Part shown: positions 1 to 11,441 of the stretch, piece by piece
Layout: the number at the start of each line of letters is the position of its first letter
Position numbering within the stretch: position 1 is the first letter of the stretch
DNA from: Moniliella sp. 'wahieum'
Taxonomy: Eukaryota; Basidiomycota; Moniliellomycetes; Moniliellales; Moniliellaceae
Assembly (NCBI GenBank): GCA_003971905.1
Contig: RSEE01000019.1
Span: 434,001-498,000 of the forward strand
Reading direction: 5' to 3'
Length of the DNA stretch: 64,000 nucleotides
Made by a program: the position numbers and the translations under genes
Notes under the pieces: model-generated
The model's input: only the letters and a program-made list of their open reading frames with translations
What the model was told of the DNA's origin: nothing
Database searches by the model: none

Positions 1-630
1 CCGTTTAGGAAACAGGGAGCCGCCAGCAATAAGTCACAGAACACTAGGGTGGCGCGCTTGGATACGAATGAGCGGGGCAGGCGTCCAAGCGGTGAACCGT
101 ATCTCCCATGATGATACTCTCATCAGTTAATTCTTTCCAATGCATTGTAACCTCGCGTCGTCATAACCAGGGGGAAAGATGTTGGTTGAGTCGTGAGCGC
201 GGCCCTTGCACTTGAGGTTCTTGTCGCATTCTGCTTTTGATCCATCAATCGAAGCAGATCCTTCTCCCGGCGTTCCGAAGGCGTTGCGGCAACAGTGCCC
301 TCGTTAGTAGCGCAACCACCCTCCGATACGCAAACATCGCCTCCCGTAGTGCCACCGAGCCCCGTACCGTTCAACTGGGGCCGGTCAAGCTTCAAGCTCC
401 ACTGGTGCAGTACAGTTTTCGCAGCCCATGGAAAGTAGGCCCGCTAAGGCCGATATGGAGCAAGCAAAAACTACGCCTCTCAAACCAAGACCCCACCCTC
501 TACAGCTCATTAAGCTCATTGACGGCCAAGTCGATCACCGGGTTGACCCCGATGCCCCTGTGAGGTGACGCATAAAAGCGTAACGCGTAGAGAATGCAGG
601 CATCAGTATGTGTGGATGGTAGATGGTGAG

Positions 631-648
631 TGACTAGTGACTAGTGAG
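631..648. repeat. ACTAGT heptad repeat
   Basis: Two ACTAGT palindromes lie seven bases apart (GTGACTAGTGACTAGTGAG). This is one of many intergenic arrays in the window with the same geometry. Confidence 0.8.
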
Positions 649-1385
649 CTCTGCGCAATGGCCGACACGTATTGCCCGATATCACTCCCCAGGACGTTGT
701 TGCCATAGAGCGGGGACAAGATGCAGCAGGAGGGAATAGGGGAAATCACCGACAATCGAGATGCTCGTCTGGGATCGCTGGTGTGTGCCCAGCGCCCATC
801 GCCGATGGGTTGGCACCCAAACCGCGCGGGCTTTTCTCCCACGGTCTCATTGCCATCATGCATCAGTCATCGAAATCATCGCGTCAGCGCGTCAGTGCTC
901 AGCGTCATCGATCACTGGTTTTTCCGTCCCACACAGCGTTCCCAACCCCCGCCGGCAGATCACCGACATGATGATCAAACGTCCTGCATCCTGTGCCATG
1001 TGCGGGCCAATGCGCGTGGGGACGTGTTGGGCGCGCCGGGGAGGATGGGACGGTGGAACGGTGGAAGGGCAGGATGGAACGTGGATGCAGGATGGGGCGG
1101 GTGCGGGCGGGTGGCAGGGGAGGCCCCAGCAGCCAGCGTATTTCCGCACATGGAGATGGTGTGGGGCATGCCAGTCGCACATGGCAGCACAAAAGGCGCC
1201 GCAGCGCTCGCGTGCGTTCTAAGGGCGGCGGGTGACCGGTGAAGGCCTGCGGGGGTAAGCGGTAACCGGTGAGGCTCACCCCTCTGCTTGGGGCCAAGGG
1301 GTGGAGGAGGGCAGGGGGTTCTGCTGTGGAGGATCTGCGCGGGGGGCTGATGCATGGGGTGTGCATGTGATTCATGGGATGTGTG

Positions 1386-1421
1386 ATGCATGGATGCATG
1401 GATGCATGGATGCATGGATGC
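1386..1421. repeat. ATGCAT tandem array, 8-bp period
   Basis: Four ATGCAT palindromes, each followed by GG, give an eight-base period, and a partial fifth unit follows. It is a spacing variant of the seven-base ATGCAT arrays elsewhere in the window. Confidence 0.85.
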
Positions 1422-2120
1422 TGGGCTGGGCCGCGGGTGGGCCGCATTGGATATTGGCCAGGCCAGTGGTTGGTGTGGCTGGCCATTGGGCATGCAAGCC
1501 AGTGCGAGCGACGCGTGCGCCTGGCTCCCGGTTGGTGTTGGCAGCGTGCTTCGCTGGTCGCATCGGGCGGACGCAGGGCACGGGGGCTGTGTGCGGCTGC
1601 GGCTGGCGCCAGCGGGACAAGCCGGGCCAGGGCGCGGGGGGGACAGCATCGGCCGCAGTGGCGCTGTGCCTGCGGCTGGGGCGCATGGGATGCGTCAGCG
1701 CTCCAGAGCTTCCGCTGCAGCCGCAGATGCATCTGGGCAGCGGGCGCTGCGGGGCGGCGAATTACTAGTCACTAGTCACTCGTCACTCACACTCCAGCAT
1801 TCGGTTGAATAGTTGAATTGAGACGTTGAGCAAGCACGCCCAGCACACGTGCCACGAGCCAAGCGGGCCTTATCTGCCCCGCTGTTTTTATTGGTGCGGT
1901 CGAGCCCCTAACCCTCCCCTCCTCCCTTCTCCCCTCCACCCTCCACCCCACCCCCCTCCCCCCACCCAGCTATGGCCATCATACGCACCGCCACAGCCTA
2001 AACGGCGCCTCCTCTCCTCCACCCAGCAGCTGCCCCACGCCGTCCATCTCGCTTCCCGCGTCCCTTCCGTCGCCTCCCACCCAGCCCTGCCACTCCCCCC
2101 ACCCCCCCCCTACAGCAACC

Positions 2121-3434
2121 ATGTCCGCCACCTCCACCCCCAATCCCCCCCCCCCAATCTCCACCGAGATACCGAGCCCGAGCCCGAGCCTCTTTCAGCC
2201 TGGCTCCCGCGCCCCCCCATCCGGCCCATCCGACCTGCCTTGCGCTCCTGCCTCAGGCGTATGCCCAGCCCGACAGACGCAGTCCTGCCGCGCTCGCTTC
2301 CTCGCCTCGTCACCCCTTCCTCCTCATCCACCTCCCTGTCCTCGTCCGCGAGTATCCGAACGGTGCGCTTTTCGGAGGAAGAGGTGCCTGTGTTTGTGAC
2401 GCATAGCGCCAGCGACTATGACCGTCGGCCGTCTGTGGTGGCCTACCATGGCATGGCAAGTCTTTGGGTGCTGGTCCCCATCTCTGTGAGGGTCAGGAGG
2501 AGGGTCAAGAGGCTCCTCCGCCCGGCACGGGAGCTGGACAGGCGTGGACTAAGGCCCGGATCGCCTCGGCCAACGCAGCCGAGATGGAGCAAGCGACCTC
2601 CATCTGATGTCGAGGACAGCGTCGAGGCGCTATGGGTCCCTTGGCGCAGCGCGTCTCATGGGTTTTCCTCGGAGGAGGATTCTGCCGCTGCTGAAGAGGT
2701 CTGTACACCCGAGCAATTGCCAGCGCCGCGCATGCTCGCTTCGGCGCTCCGGCTCTGGTTGTTTCGACAAGTGAGAGTCCTGCGTCTCCCGTCTCGAACA
2801 CGTTTGGGGTCGGACACTGAGTCCTCGACTCGGATGCAGACGCCGAGCCCCAGACCATCTTTTTGTTCTCGCTACGGGGAGATGAGAACGAGTTGACGGT
2901 GGCGCGGCCCAAGAAGCACAAGCTTAAGTCTACTCGCTCTGTTTCTCCCGAACCGGCATCGTCGACGAAACTGGCGCCGGTGCCAACGCTCGATGAAGAT
3001 TGTATCCCCTCCTCTGCGCCCATCTCATCAGTGGTGGTACGGGAACGGACGCAGCCCAAGTGCCCCGCCTCACCCCGAAGCCGGTCGGGAGGGATGTCCT
3101 TCTCGCCTCGCACCCACTGGGCTGGTGGATCAAACTGGCTCCGCCGCTCGTCCCCATCGTCAACCGTAATTCCCGCTCGGCATCACCTACGATGCCATTG
3201 ACCGTGGTGCCGACGCTGCCACCGCCTCGGACCCCTGAGCAAGCCCGAACGCGCGCTGATGGGTATGGGGCCGCACCACCATGCCAAGCTGAACCGCAAG
3301 GCGCATGCCCAGCGGGTTGCCTCATGGCCCGGTTCGGGTTGTTGGAGCAACCGCCACCGCCGTTGCCTGGCGGCCCCGCGGCTCAGGCCACGCCTGCACG
3401 CGGCCCTACCGCCCCTGTTTCCTACATGCAATAA
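2121..3434 (+). CDS. Hypothetical disordered protein with RVxF-like motif
   Basis: I do not recognise a family. Coding potential is seen in pieces in different frames. There is a Ser/Pro-rich N-terminus from the ATG at 2121. A compact segment at about 2335-2440 reads IRTVRFSEEEVPVFVTHSA followed by a DYDR sequence. A lysine-rich stretch near 2895-2960 (VARPKKHKLKSTRSVSPE) precedes a Pro-rich C-terminus that ends at the stop before 3435. The RTVRF at 2357-2371 fits the RVxF docking motif used by protein phosphatase 1 regulators, so a PP1-targeting role is possible but is inference. Frame changes imply introns or sequence slips, and the start is uncertain (2263 is an alternative ATG). Composition suggests a cytosolic or nuclear disordered regulator. 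Confidence 0.5.
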
Positions 3435-5826
3435 CCCCTGTTTTGTCTTCTTCTTTTTCATCCTCCTCCTCAGTATGGTTATACTCGCCTCGGTTTCTTT
3501 TCTGGTCCCTCTCCCACACGTTCGACTGCTTTATGGCGATGGTCTACGCGCGTCAGCGTGAACGTCTGACCACTTGGAGTGGTCACAGTATGGACTGTTT
3601 TTGTCATGGGCTTGCTTGGGGCTACTGGTATGCAGCGGTAGTGGTACATAGCCATTTTTGTGATATCTTCTTCGAACGTCGAGGATGAGGTAGAGAGAAG
3701 AGAAGGCATTGCGCGGCGCACACGAAAAGGGGTGGCTTGGATTCCTTGCCATGGAGGCTCACTGGCCCAGCAGGACAGCAAAATCATGGACAGTCTCGCT
3801 GACACTGCCGTGCTACGTCGTATTGTGGGTTAGTACGTTAGTACGCGTGGGCCTCTCCGGCCCGCTCGGGCATGCCAATAGGGGTAGGCGAGGACTCAGT
3901 GCTGCGCTAGAAGGCGGCCGACTTGGGACTGCTCAACGTTATGGCGGCAGTCTACGAGTAAATTGATGACCCAGCGTTTTGCTGTTGGCGGCCTGCTTGC
4001 CTCTGTTTCCTGAACCAATCTTGGCCTTGAAGCTTGAAGCGTGAAGCGTGTGAAAGAAAGGTCTTTTGACCATGCCTATCTCCCCACACTATATCCGTCG
4101 GTTCTTCTTTTCTGGCTACTTACTACAGACCACAAGCGACCACCAACAGGGAGACTGGTGTGCCCGCGCGTTCACGGCAGAATCAGATATCATGTTTTTA
4201 CATGCACATGCTGTACCTCTACGTGAGTGTGTGAAGGCGTGAAGAGCGTGAGCCGACGGGGGCTGCGGCGCTGAGGACGTCGAGTGCAAAGTACAAGACC
4301 CCTGCTTACCCGGTGCAGGAGCTACGCCACAGCGGTCAGCGGGTAGGCAGACACCATATGGATTGGCCAGGACCACGTGTGTTCCAACCTGTGCAAGCTG
4401 CCCCAGTGCTCGCAGCTGGTTCAACGTTGAGTTCAAGTTCAACGCAGCTTGAAGCTTGAAGCTTGAATGTTCAACTTGACGCTTGACGCTTGACGCTACG
4501 TGGACGCGTGGACGCGTGATGGAGCCACGGTGCAACAGCAGGCAACAGCATGTGGATGCCCCCCCAGCACCCGTTTCGCCACGCCGCCCATGCGCCGCCC
4601 CCGAGGTCCCGACGCGAGCGGCACATGCCTTCTGCGGGCATCACGCGTCCCTGCACCCCTCCGCCCGTTCTCTGTGCGGGCCCGAACCAGCGTCGCGAGT
4701 ACTCCGGCTGCGTACGCGGTCATTAATTATTGTTGAATGTAAGACCGGAGGAACCCAAGGGATTGGGTGAAGAACCTCTGGAAATGTAGAGCAATGCAAT
4801 CGCGATGGTGGTGGTTGAGGTTTAAGCCTTGTGCCACACTAGAGACAGGGGTTCAGACAAGCCTGAGTATACACGTGGAGGCTTCGGAGGACAAATCAGG
4901 GGTGAAGGGTGATGAGGCGCCTTGGCCTAAGTACGGGACCACGGGTCCCAACATTGAATTTAACCTGTGCTTTCTCCTCGCCGGGCAAAAGGGCGAGGAT
5001 GGATGAGTACGTGTGGCGAGGCGTCGTGCGAACAAGGGGGCTCGCAGCTGGAATGGGGGTGGCAGGCTACGTGCATGGCCTAGGGCGTTGAGTACGTTGA
5101 GTACGTTGGACGGCGGCAGCTATAATCGATGCATGCGATCGATGGTAATTCTCCGTGTGGGGGAGACGGGCGGCAGGAGACGACTGGTCCGAGTGGCAGC
5201 GGCGAGCGAGGGACGGGCCAGGCGGCGAGGGAGGGAGGGGGGATGGAGGAGGCATGGCAGTCGATGGCAGTCGATGGCAGCCGATGGGCGCGGGCCGAGG
5301 TGGGGGTGCGGGGGGCCCAGAAGCGACGAGCGCATCGCCGCCTGAAAAGGGAAAATTTGATTGGCGACAGCACGTGGTCCTCCCGGCCTTGCCGCCGCTG
5401 CGCCCCACCGGGCCACACCCGACCACACCACATGCTCTGCTGCGCACCCCGTGCACCCCACCCGGTGCTGGCCGCGCTGGGCCTGCCCCCAGCATGGCCG
5501 CCGCCGCTGCCCTTGCGCTTGCCCACGGCCACAGCCCTCCTCCCCACCACCACCCGCCATGTCCCCTCCCGGCAGCCTGGGCAGCAGCCCCACCGATCCT
5601 GCCCTCGCCCCTCGCGGCGTCGGCAGGCGCGGTCCTCGCTCTGCCCACGCCACCTCCTGCCCCTGTGTAATCAGGTCGAGGACGATGTCTCCTGTCGCCT
5701 CGCCTCGGTCTCACTCCCCTCGAGGGGGTCGGGGTCGGTTGGCTCGGGCGGGTCTTGCCGCTCCCCCTCAACTGCTGTCTTCCCCTGTTGGTTGGGGCCG
5801 ATGCCTGCTCCTCCCTCTCCTCCTCA
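3435..5826. other. Intergenic spacer, no supported gene
   Basis: No credible coding region was found. It holds an AAGCTT heptad cluster at 4025-4050, a second cluster at 4446-4522 that passes from AAGCTT units through CTTGACG units to ACGCGT units, and a ten-base direct repeat (TCGATGGCAG) at about 5251-5285. The part from about 5390 is C-rich and probably includes the leader of the pseudokinase gene. Confidence 0.5.
4446..4522. repeat. Composite heptad array (AAGCTT, CTTGACG, ACGCGT)
   Basis: Three successive sub-arrays sit side by side. GCTTGAA units occupy 4446-4467, CTTGACG units 4475-4496, and two ACGCGT palindromes spaced by GG lie at 4501-4518. The junctions look like point-mutational drift from one heptad sequence to the next. 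Confidence 0.8.
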
Positions 5827-8517
5827 ATGTCGTCGCGTTATGTCCCACCGCACCTACGCTCCCTCGCCTCCGCTTCCGGTGTGTGGGGGTCGCACGTAAG
5901 CAGTGCATCCTCCAGCCGCTCTTCGAGCCGGAGCCAAAGCCATGGCCGATCTCAGTCCACGCCATTCTTGGTTCCCCCTGGCCCCGACTCGGTTGACTCT
6001 GCCTCGCCCCTGACCCTTCCCCTCGACTCCTCTCCCTCGCCACTCTCCTGCGCCCCTGACACCAGCACCGATCCGGCACCCGTGTCGCCTCTGACTGCAC
6101 CTGCTGCCGTGCTATCATCTGCCCCATTGCCAGCACCAGTCAAGCGCCCCTCCCACCCCGCCAGTCGCCATGTCCCCGATACCCTCAACGAGCCTGTGCT
6201 GGAATTGGGCTGTCGGATCGGTCCAGAGGAGACCCACCGTTCTCACCAGGTCTGTGTGGTAGCTCTCCGGCCCGACACGCCAGGCCCAGCGCCGACGGTC
6301 CAAGTGGTGCAAAGCTTGGGACAAGGCGATTACTCCAGCATATATATCGCGCGCCAAGTCGCTGGTGCACCTTTGCCTTTGCCACCCGATTCCGAGGGAG
6401 ATGGAGAGCTGGTCTTCTTGCTTACCTGCATGTCCAAGTATCACCTCTCCCCTGCCTTGCTGGCCGACGAACTGGCCGAATCGCAGCTCCACCTTTCTCT
6501 CCCCGTCCACCCCAATCTACCAACCCGGTACGCTGTCTTTGCCACGCCCGACCACCTTTTCTTTGTCAGTGAGCTCGTTCTGGGTCACGATTTGTTGGTG
6601 CTTCTCCACCAAGGCGAAGCTCACCTAACCGCCAAGGACCACATGGCTTCGCCGAACGGACACCACCCGAATCCTCTTGCATGGCTGGCTGAGGTCGATG
6701 GTCCTTTGCTCCTCTCCCGTCCACGGGTCCATTTGGTCACGGGCATTTTTGGCCAACTGTGCGATGCGGTCCAAACTCTGCACGGATGGGGCTTGGCTCA
6801 CCGTAACGTGACGTTACAAAACTGCGTGGTCATTGAGAGTCCGACGGTGCACCGAGCGGTCCAGCGCACCGATCTTGCTCCAGAACACGTGGATAAAGAC
6901 GTGCGGTTGAAGCTGATGGACCTGAGTCATCTGACGGACGAGGCGGCGGTGCATCGATGGCGCTTGCGCTCCCGATGCTTACCTTGCGCCGGAATGTTGC
7001 ACGCCCGAGGGCATTGGGTATGATCCCAAGAAGGCTGACATTTGGTCGCTTGGGATTGTTCTGCTGAATCTCCTCTTCCACCGCACCCCGTTTCGAAGGG
7101 CGGATCAAACTGCTTGTCCGTCATACACATGCTTTGTCTCGGACCCCGTCGGATTTCTTCAGACTGCGTTTGACCATCTTACCTTCACCACGGCGTCATT
7201 TTTGGCTCAGCATGTGTTCAACCTCGACCCAAGCCAGCGGGCTTCTCCCGCCCAGGTCGGTTTGTGGGCCAGCACGGCCTTCTGCCATCCTTGACTCATC
7301 CGGACTCCTCCACTCTCTCCCGTGGCGGCTGCGGGCATCACCCTGCCCCTGACGAGCGAGCCAATGTATCAATCCCGTTCCCGATCGCTCCCTCGCTCCA
7401 TGCGTTCCGGCCGGTCGTCTCGCCCTGCTTCCATTCACACTGCACGCTCGGTCCGGGATGGGTTGTTACCCCGGCGCGTGGCCGATCCCGCACCCCGGGG
7501 TATGTATCCGACGAAGAGGGGGAAGCGGAAGACGGGGGCGCGCACCCTGCTAGCCCCCATCCGTCGGGGCGCCGGCGCAAACGGGGAAATCGGAGGGCTA
7601 CATCGGCTCACAAAGGACAGGCCTCTGCAACGGGTCGCAGCTTGTCCGAACAAGCGTCGCTCAGTGCCCTCTCACTGGGGGGCGAGGGCGATTCGGACTT
7701 GGCCTGCCGCCTTCGCCTTCGTCCCTGCTCTCCTTGGCATCTCGTCGCGCTTCCGGCGCCAGTACCTCCTCTCTCCATGGTGCGCAACGGCTTCGGAACA
7801 GCACCACGTACCCCTGCCATGTCCCCGAGAAGGCTGCGCGGTTGCTGGGAACGCCACTTCCCCCCCGCTCCTCCCGTGCAAGCACGGGCGCCGGTAGCTT
7901 GGCCAGCCAGGGCAGTGTAGGAAGCGGGGACGATGTCCAATCGCTCCGTTCTACCTTCTCCTCGCTCCGCTCCGGCCATCCGCAAGTCGGCCGATTCGTC
8001 CCGGCGGCACTACGGCCGGCGAAAGCGGGTTATGGAACCGAAACTTGCAGCCCATTTCCGAACAGCGCGTTCGTCCTGCTCTCCCTCGTGCTCATACTCC
8101 TACTCCTACTCCTACTCTACTCCTTTCCCCGCTGCCTCACGCTCTCTTCCTGCTCTTCCCCGCTTCTCGCCCGCGCTCCTACAAGCGCGCTCCGCCTCCT
8201 CCGCATCCCAAATCGCATGCGCGCACCGAGCTGGATGCGAGTTACTTGGCCGAGATTTTTGGCGTGACGCCGCAGCGGCAGGCGGGGCGGACGAGCGGAC
8301 AACGGTCGCTGCCCAACATGCCCCTGTCGCGGGGCAAGCCCAAGAGCGGCCACGGGCCCAGCTTGCTTGCTGCGGCGCCCACGCTGGCCAAATCACCTTC
8401 CTCGCTCGCCTCGCGCCCCCCGCCGCCTCCTTGGCTCCACCGCGGCCAGCGCCAGCGCCCGAAACCAGCGCGCTCAGCCGCATGTTCCGTGTCGGCCGCA
8501 AGGAAGGACTGCTGTAA
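5827..8517 (+). CDS. Ran1/Ksp1-like protein kinase, probably a pseudokinase
   Basis: This is a kinase-fold protein with a disordered Ser/Arg-rich C-terminal tail. The chosen ATG opens MSSRYVPPHLR. The kinase domain starts near residue 155 with a glycine loop (SLGQGDYSSIYIA). A TCMSK segment follows at the ATP-lysine position, then HPNLPTRYAVFATPDHLFF, which fits the Ran1/Ksp1 type. The catalytic loop at about 6797-6823 reads HRNVTLQN instead of HRDLKPEN, and the DFG position reads DLS at about 6919-6927. The catalytic Asp, the loop Lys and the usual DFG triplet are therefore altered. A YLAPE-like segment and DIWSLGIVLLNLL follow in another frame. The kinase frame stops at 7294. Ser/Arg-rich coding continues in several frames to RMFRVGRKEGLL at the stop ending 8517. 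A pyrimidine-rich stretch around 8075-8187 may be an intron. Loss of catalysis is inferred. Confidence 0.75.
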
Positions 8518-8570
8518 CATTCAACTCCCCTTTTGACCTTCCCTTTCCCCCCTTTCCGCCTTCCATGGCG

Positions 8571-8590
8571 CCCCCCCCCCCCCCCCCCCC
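8571..8590. repeat. Poly-C run of 20
   Basis: Twenty consecutive C residues lie just after the pseudokinase stop. The true length is unreliable given the homopolymer errors elsewhere in this assembly. Confidence 0.9.
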
Positions 8591-8865
8591 GCTACCCTCG
8601 TTCCTATCCATCGTTTGTCGGTCACAGTTTGTTTTCTATCGCACTTTTGGTATACCATCCTGCCTTTCTTGCTCACGTGCCGCACCCTAGGAAGCACCCA
8701 ACCTTCTTTTTGTCTCGCCTCGTAAGCCTCGTCTCTTGTCTCGTCAGAGAGATGAATGGATAGATAGACCTGGTCAACATGATACGGAGCAATGGCATCA
8801 TAAGAGCCTGCTAGCCTTCCTAGCATCTCGGCCCCAGCTCCGGTTGGGACGAACGGGGAGGGAAA

Positions 8866-10587
8866 TCAGGGGAGGAGGTTATGGCTGGGCGGCGACGGCC
8901 GGGGCGGTGCCCGCGGGGGCAGCGGGCGCTTGGTGAACTTGAGATGGCAGTCGTCCTTGGGGAAGATGGTGGCAATGATCTTGACCTGGTCCGATTCGGC
9001 GTGACGTGGTGCTGCCAGTTCATCTTGACCGATGCGGCGCCCAAGACGGCGTGAGGTGCATCAGCGCGTACTGCTGTCCAATGCAGTTGTGCACGCCCGC
9101 ACCAAAGACAAGGTAGTTGCGCGTCATTTCAGCATTGTCGCCGCCCTGCGCCGGGTCCCAGCGCTCCGGCACAATCTTGTCCGGGTTGGGGTAAATCTGC
9201 TCGTCGTGCAGCGAGTTCCAAAACGAGGGAATGACCATCGCGCCCGTAGGCGCCGTGTAGGACTCGGACATGGGGAACGGTTTCTTGGTCAGGTAGGGCA
9301 CCATGATCACCGGCGGCGCGACACGCATGCTCTCCTTGACGACCCACCGCGTGTACTCCATCTCCTCCAGCAAGTCAAACGTGATGGGCGCCTCGAGGTC
9401 GTCGCCACGGAGCCGGTACTGTTCCTCGCGCACCTTGCGCAGCAGTTCCGGCTGGTCGCCATGTGCTGGAACAAAAACGTCAGCGCCGACGACATGGCAT
9501 CCTGCGACGCAAACAAAAACGACAAGACCGTCATCGCAATCTCGCGGTCATCAAACTCGCGCACAAGAGCGAGACGAACGACTGAGCTCTTCCGATTCGC
9601 CCTCCGTGTCGCGACGCGCTTCCATCATGTTCTTCACCCACGCATCGGTCACACGTCACCTCCTCCACCTCCCGCCGGCAGCCATGGCCTTTTTGCTTTC
9701 TGCGGCAGCCAGCATGAGCCACTTCATCATGCGCTTGCGTGCCTGGATCGCGTTCCACACCTTGGTGCCGGGCAAGGGGATGGGGAAGTTGACCAGTTCG
9801 AGCGCGACGGTGATGAGCCAAAACTCGGCGCTGATCTGGTCGGCGGCGTGCTGCGGCAGTACTCGCCACAAAACACACGCAGCGACGTTTCCATGTTGAG
9901 GTCGCGGAACTTGAACATCATCGGCTGCGCCGTCGGCGTGGGGTCGGCGAGCCACTGGTCAAAGTACTTGGAATGATACGTTCCTGGATGGTAAGGTAGA
10001 TGGCCAGCGAACGGCGAGTAAAGAGGGTGTTGAGGCCCTTGCGGTAATCGACGTGCGCCTTGCCGCCGAGGAAGACCCTAGGAAAGAGGCAGACGACAAT
10101 AGGCCGGTCAGTACGGGGGTACGGGGCGCGCGGATGCGCAAAAGAAGACAAGGAAAAGAGAGAGCAGAGGGAGGGGAAAGAAGGGACGGACCAGTTGTCG
10201 GGGGAGAGGACCTGCTTGGCTGAAGCGACGAGGCAAGGCTCGGCATAGGTGGGGCTGGTGAGGATCTTGCGGGCGAAAAAGTTGTCCGAGGCAAGCACGA
10301 TAAAAATGTGAAAGACCGAGTGACGGAGAGGGGCCCTGGGCCCAGCCCTTTTTGTAGTTCTCCAAGGTCGGGTTGAGCGAGTCGAGGAAGCGGCCGATGA
10401 TGGGGATGTCCAGTGGCGCCGGGCAGGCTGCCCTTCTTGGTGCGGTAGTTGAGCTGCTCAAAGACGAGGATGGTAGCAAACAGCGCGACCACCGACACGC
10501 CAATGCTGGTCGGAGTCGCGAGCGCGGCCAGGGCCGAGGGGGGGGGGGCGCCGCCGGCGGGGCAGAGGCGTTGGCAGCGAGCGACAT
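8866..10587 (-). CDS. ERG5: C-22 sterol desaturase, cytochrome P450 61 (Erg5)
   Basis: Erg5 is an ER-membrane P450 that introduces the C-22 double bond late in ergosterol synthesis. The ATG at 10587 begins a Pro-rich, then hydrophobic N-terminus. The family segment with [17 protein letters not shown] follows, then [20 protein letters not shown] and VLSPDNW. An intron at 10078-10192 (GTCCGT..TAG) splits the Trp codon, after which come [19 protein letters not shown] and the I-helix region [16 protein letters not shown]. ExxR is KESMR. The heme loop is [19 protein letters not shown] with the Cys ligand. The C-terminus ([19 protein letters not shown]) ends at the stop at 8866-8868. Length fits the family (about 500-530 residues). 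Several one-base slips are visible, for example a missing G after HLT near 9033 and a missing C near 9000. Confidence 0.95.
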
Positions 10588-11187
10588 GGGTCCAGGCGGC
10601 GCCCAGGCAGGAGGGGAGGGGCAAAGAGGGTGGTTGGGATGTGGGTCGCCTGGAGAAGAGTCGGGGCGAGTCGGGTAGGCGAGGGGAGCACGGTGCGGCG
10701 TGCTGCCCTGGGCGCTTCTCTCGGCCTGCGCCGCCCTGCGTATCGGCGCGCGGGTGACTGGGTGACCGGTGACTCGTCACTGGGTCACTGCCACACTCGT
10801 CACTCACATGGTCAAATTATCCCACCGCGCCGCCCGCGGATGGCAGACGCACTGGCGCCGTGCGGCCGCCCGCGCCCACACTGCCCCACGGCGCCGCACA
10901 GGCTGCTTGGCTGCTCAGCGCCCAGCCAGCAGCACGCCAAGCGGGCCGGGGGGCAGTGTGCCTGGCTGGCGGGGCAATCAATTGATCGTTAGCGCTTAGC
11001 GGTAGTGCATTAGCCGGGAAGCACCAACCATGCATCCCGTTTCGTACGAACCCTCGGCGTCACGCATCCCACATCATGCATCAACCACCATGCATGGCAC
11101 GTGGCTGCTGTTGGCGCTGCGGCCCTTCGGTTGCAGGTTCCGCTGGTCTCACGCTGGTCTCACGCTGCTCCCACACGACGGCAGCTG
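10588..11187. other. Spacer between ERG5 and tRNA-Asp
   Basis: About 600 bases with no supported gene. It is the upstream region of ERG5, read leftward, and the 5' flank of the tRNA. It holds GTCACTGGGTCACTG-type direct repeats and an ACCGGT site around 10755-10805. No TATA box was recognised. Confidence 0.5.
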
Positions 11188-11266
11188 TCTCCGATAGTTT
11201 AGTGGCTGACACGTCCCTGTCACCAGGACGTTCGGACGAGACCCGGGTTCGATTCCCGGTCGGAGA
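11188..11266 (+). tRNA. tRNA-Asp (GTC) with a short intron
   Basis: The acceptor arms TCTCCGA (11188-11194) and TCGGAGA (11260-11266) pair over seven bases. A D-arm beginning GTTTAGTGG follows. The anticodon stem CGTCC (11212-11216) pairs with GGACG at 11234-11238, and the T-arm is CCGGG-TTCGATT-CCCGG. The anticodon GTC lies at 11219-11221. The standard seven-base anticodon loop is recovered only if about ten bases (11223-11232) are removed right after position 37, the canonical tRNA intron site. A and B boxes are intact. Body length without the intron is 69 nt up to the discriminator G at 11267. Confidence 0.92.
11223..11232 (+). other. tRNA-Asp intron (about 10 nt)
   Basis: The insert follows nucleotide 37 of the anticodon loop. 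The boundary is ambiguous by one base because C flanks both ends. Removing it restores the anticodon stem and a four-base variable loop. Confidence 0.75.
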
Positions 11267-11271
11267 GGTTC

Positions 11272-11279
11272 TTTTTTTT
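11272..11279 (+). terminator. RNA polymerase III terminator
   Basis: A run of eight T residues starts five bases after the tRNA acceptor arm, the normal Pol III stop signal. Confidence 0.85.
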
Positions 11280-11441
11280 GATGTGGCGCCACCGCGAGAG
11301 TGCTGCTCCCCCCCGCTTCGGGCGGCATGGCATGCTCCCAACCAGCTCTGCTGAGAACAAAGAACGCGGGCGGGCAGCGGGCTATGGCAAGCACACATCT
11401 CGCAATAGGAGCCTTGCCAGGCACCAGCTCGGGGGACATGA

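Larger units (their letters stand above)
1..2120. other. No supported gene; repeat-bearing spacer
   Basis: No open frame here resembles a known protein. The long frames on both strands between about 720 and 1770 are GC-rich shadows of one another and lack recognisable domains. The stretch contains two ACTAGT heptad pairs (about 631-648 and 1762-1777), ACCGGT sites near 1233-1275 and an eight-base ATGCAT tandem array at 1386-1421. The last 250 bases before position 2121 are C/T-rich, as expected for the leader of the downstream gene. Confidence 0.55.

Noticed and set aside
905-1732. Long minus-strand open frame (about 275 codons)
   Set aside because: It overlaps equally long frames on the other strand, has low-complexity His/Pro/Ala composition and no domain; GC-rich DNA makes such frames by chance.
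5067-5771. Minus-strand frame of about 230 codons upstream of the pseudokinase gene
   Set aside because: Its composition is Gly/Arg/Pro from C-rich leader sequence, it has no conserved motif, and plus-strand frames in the same place are equally open.
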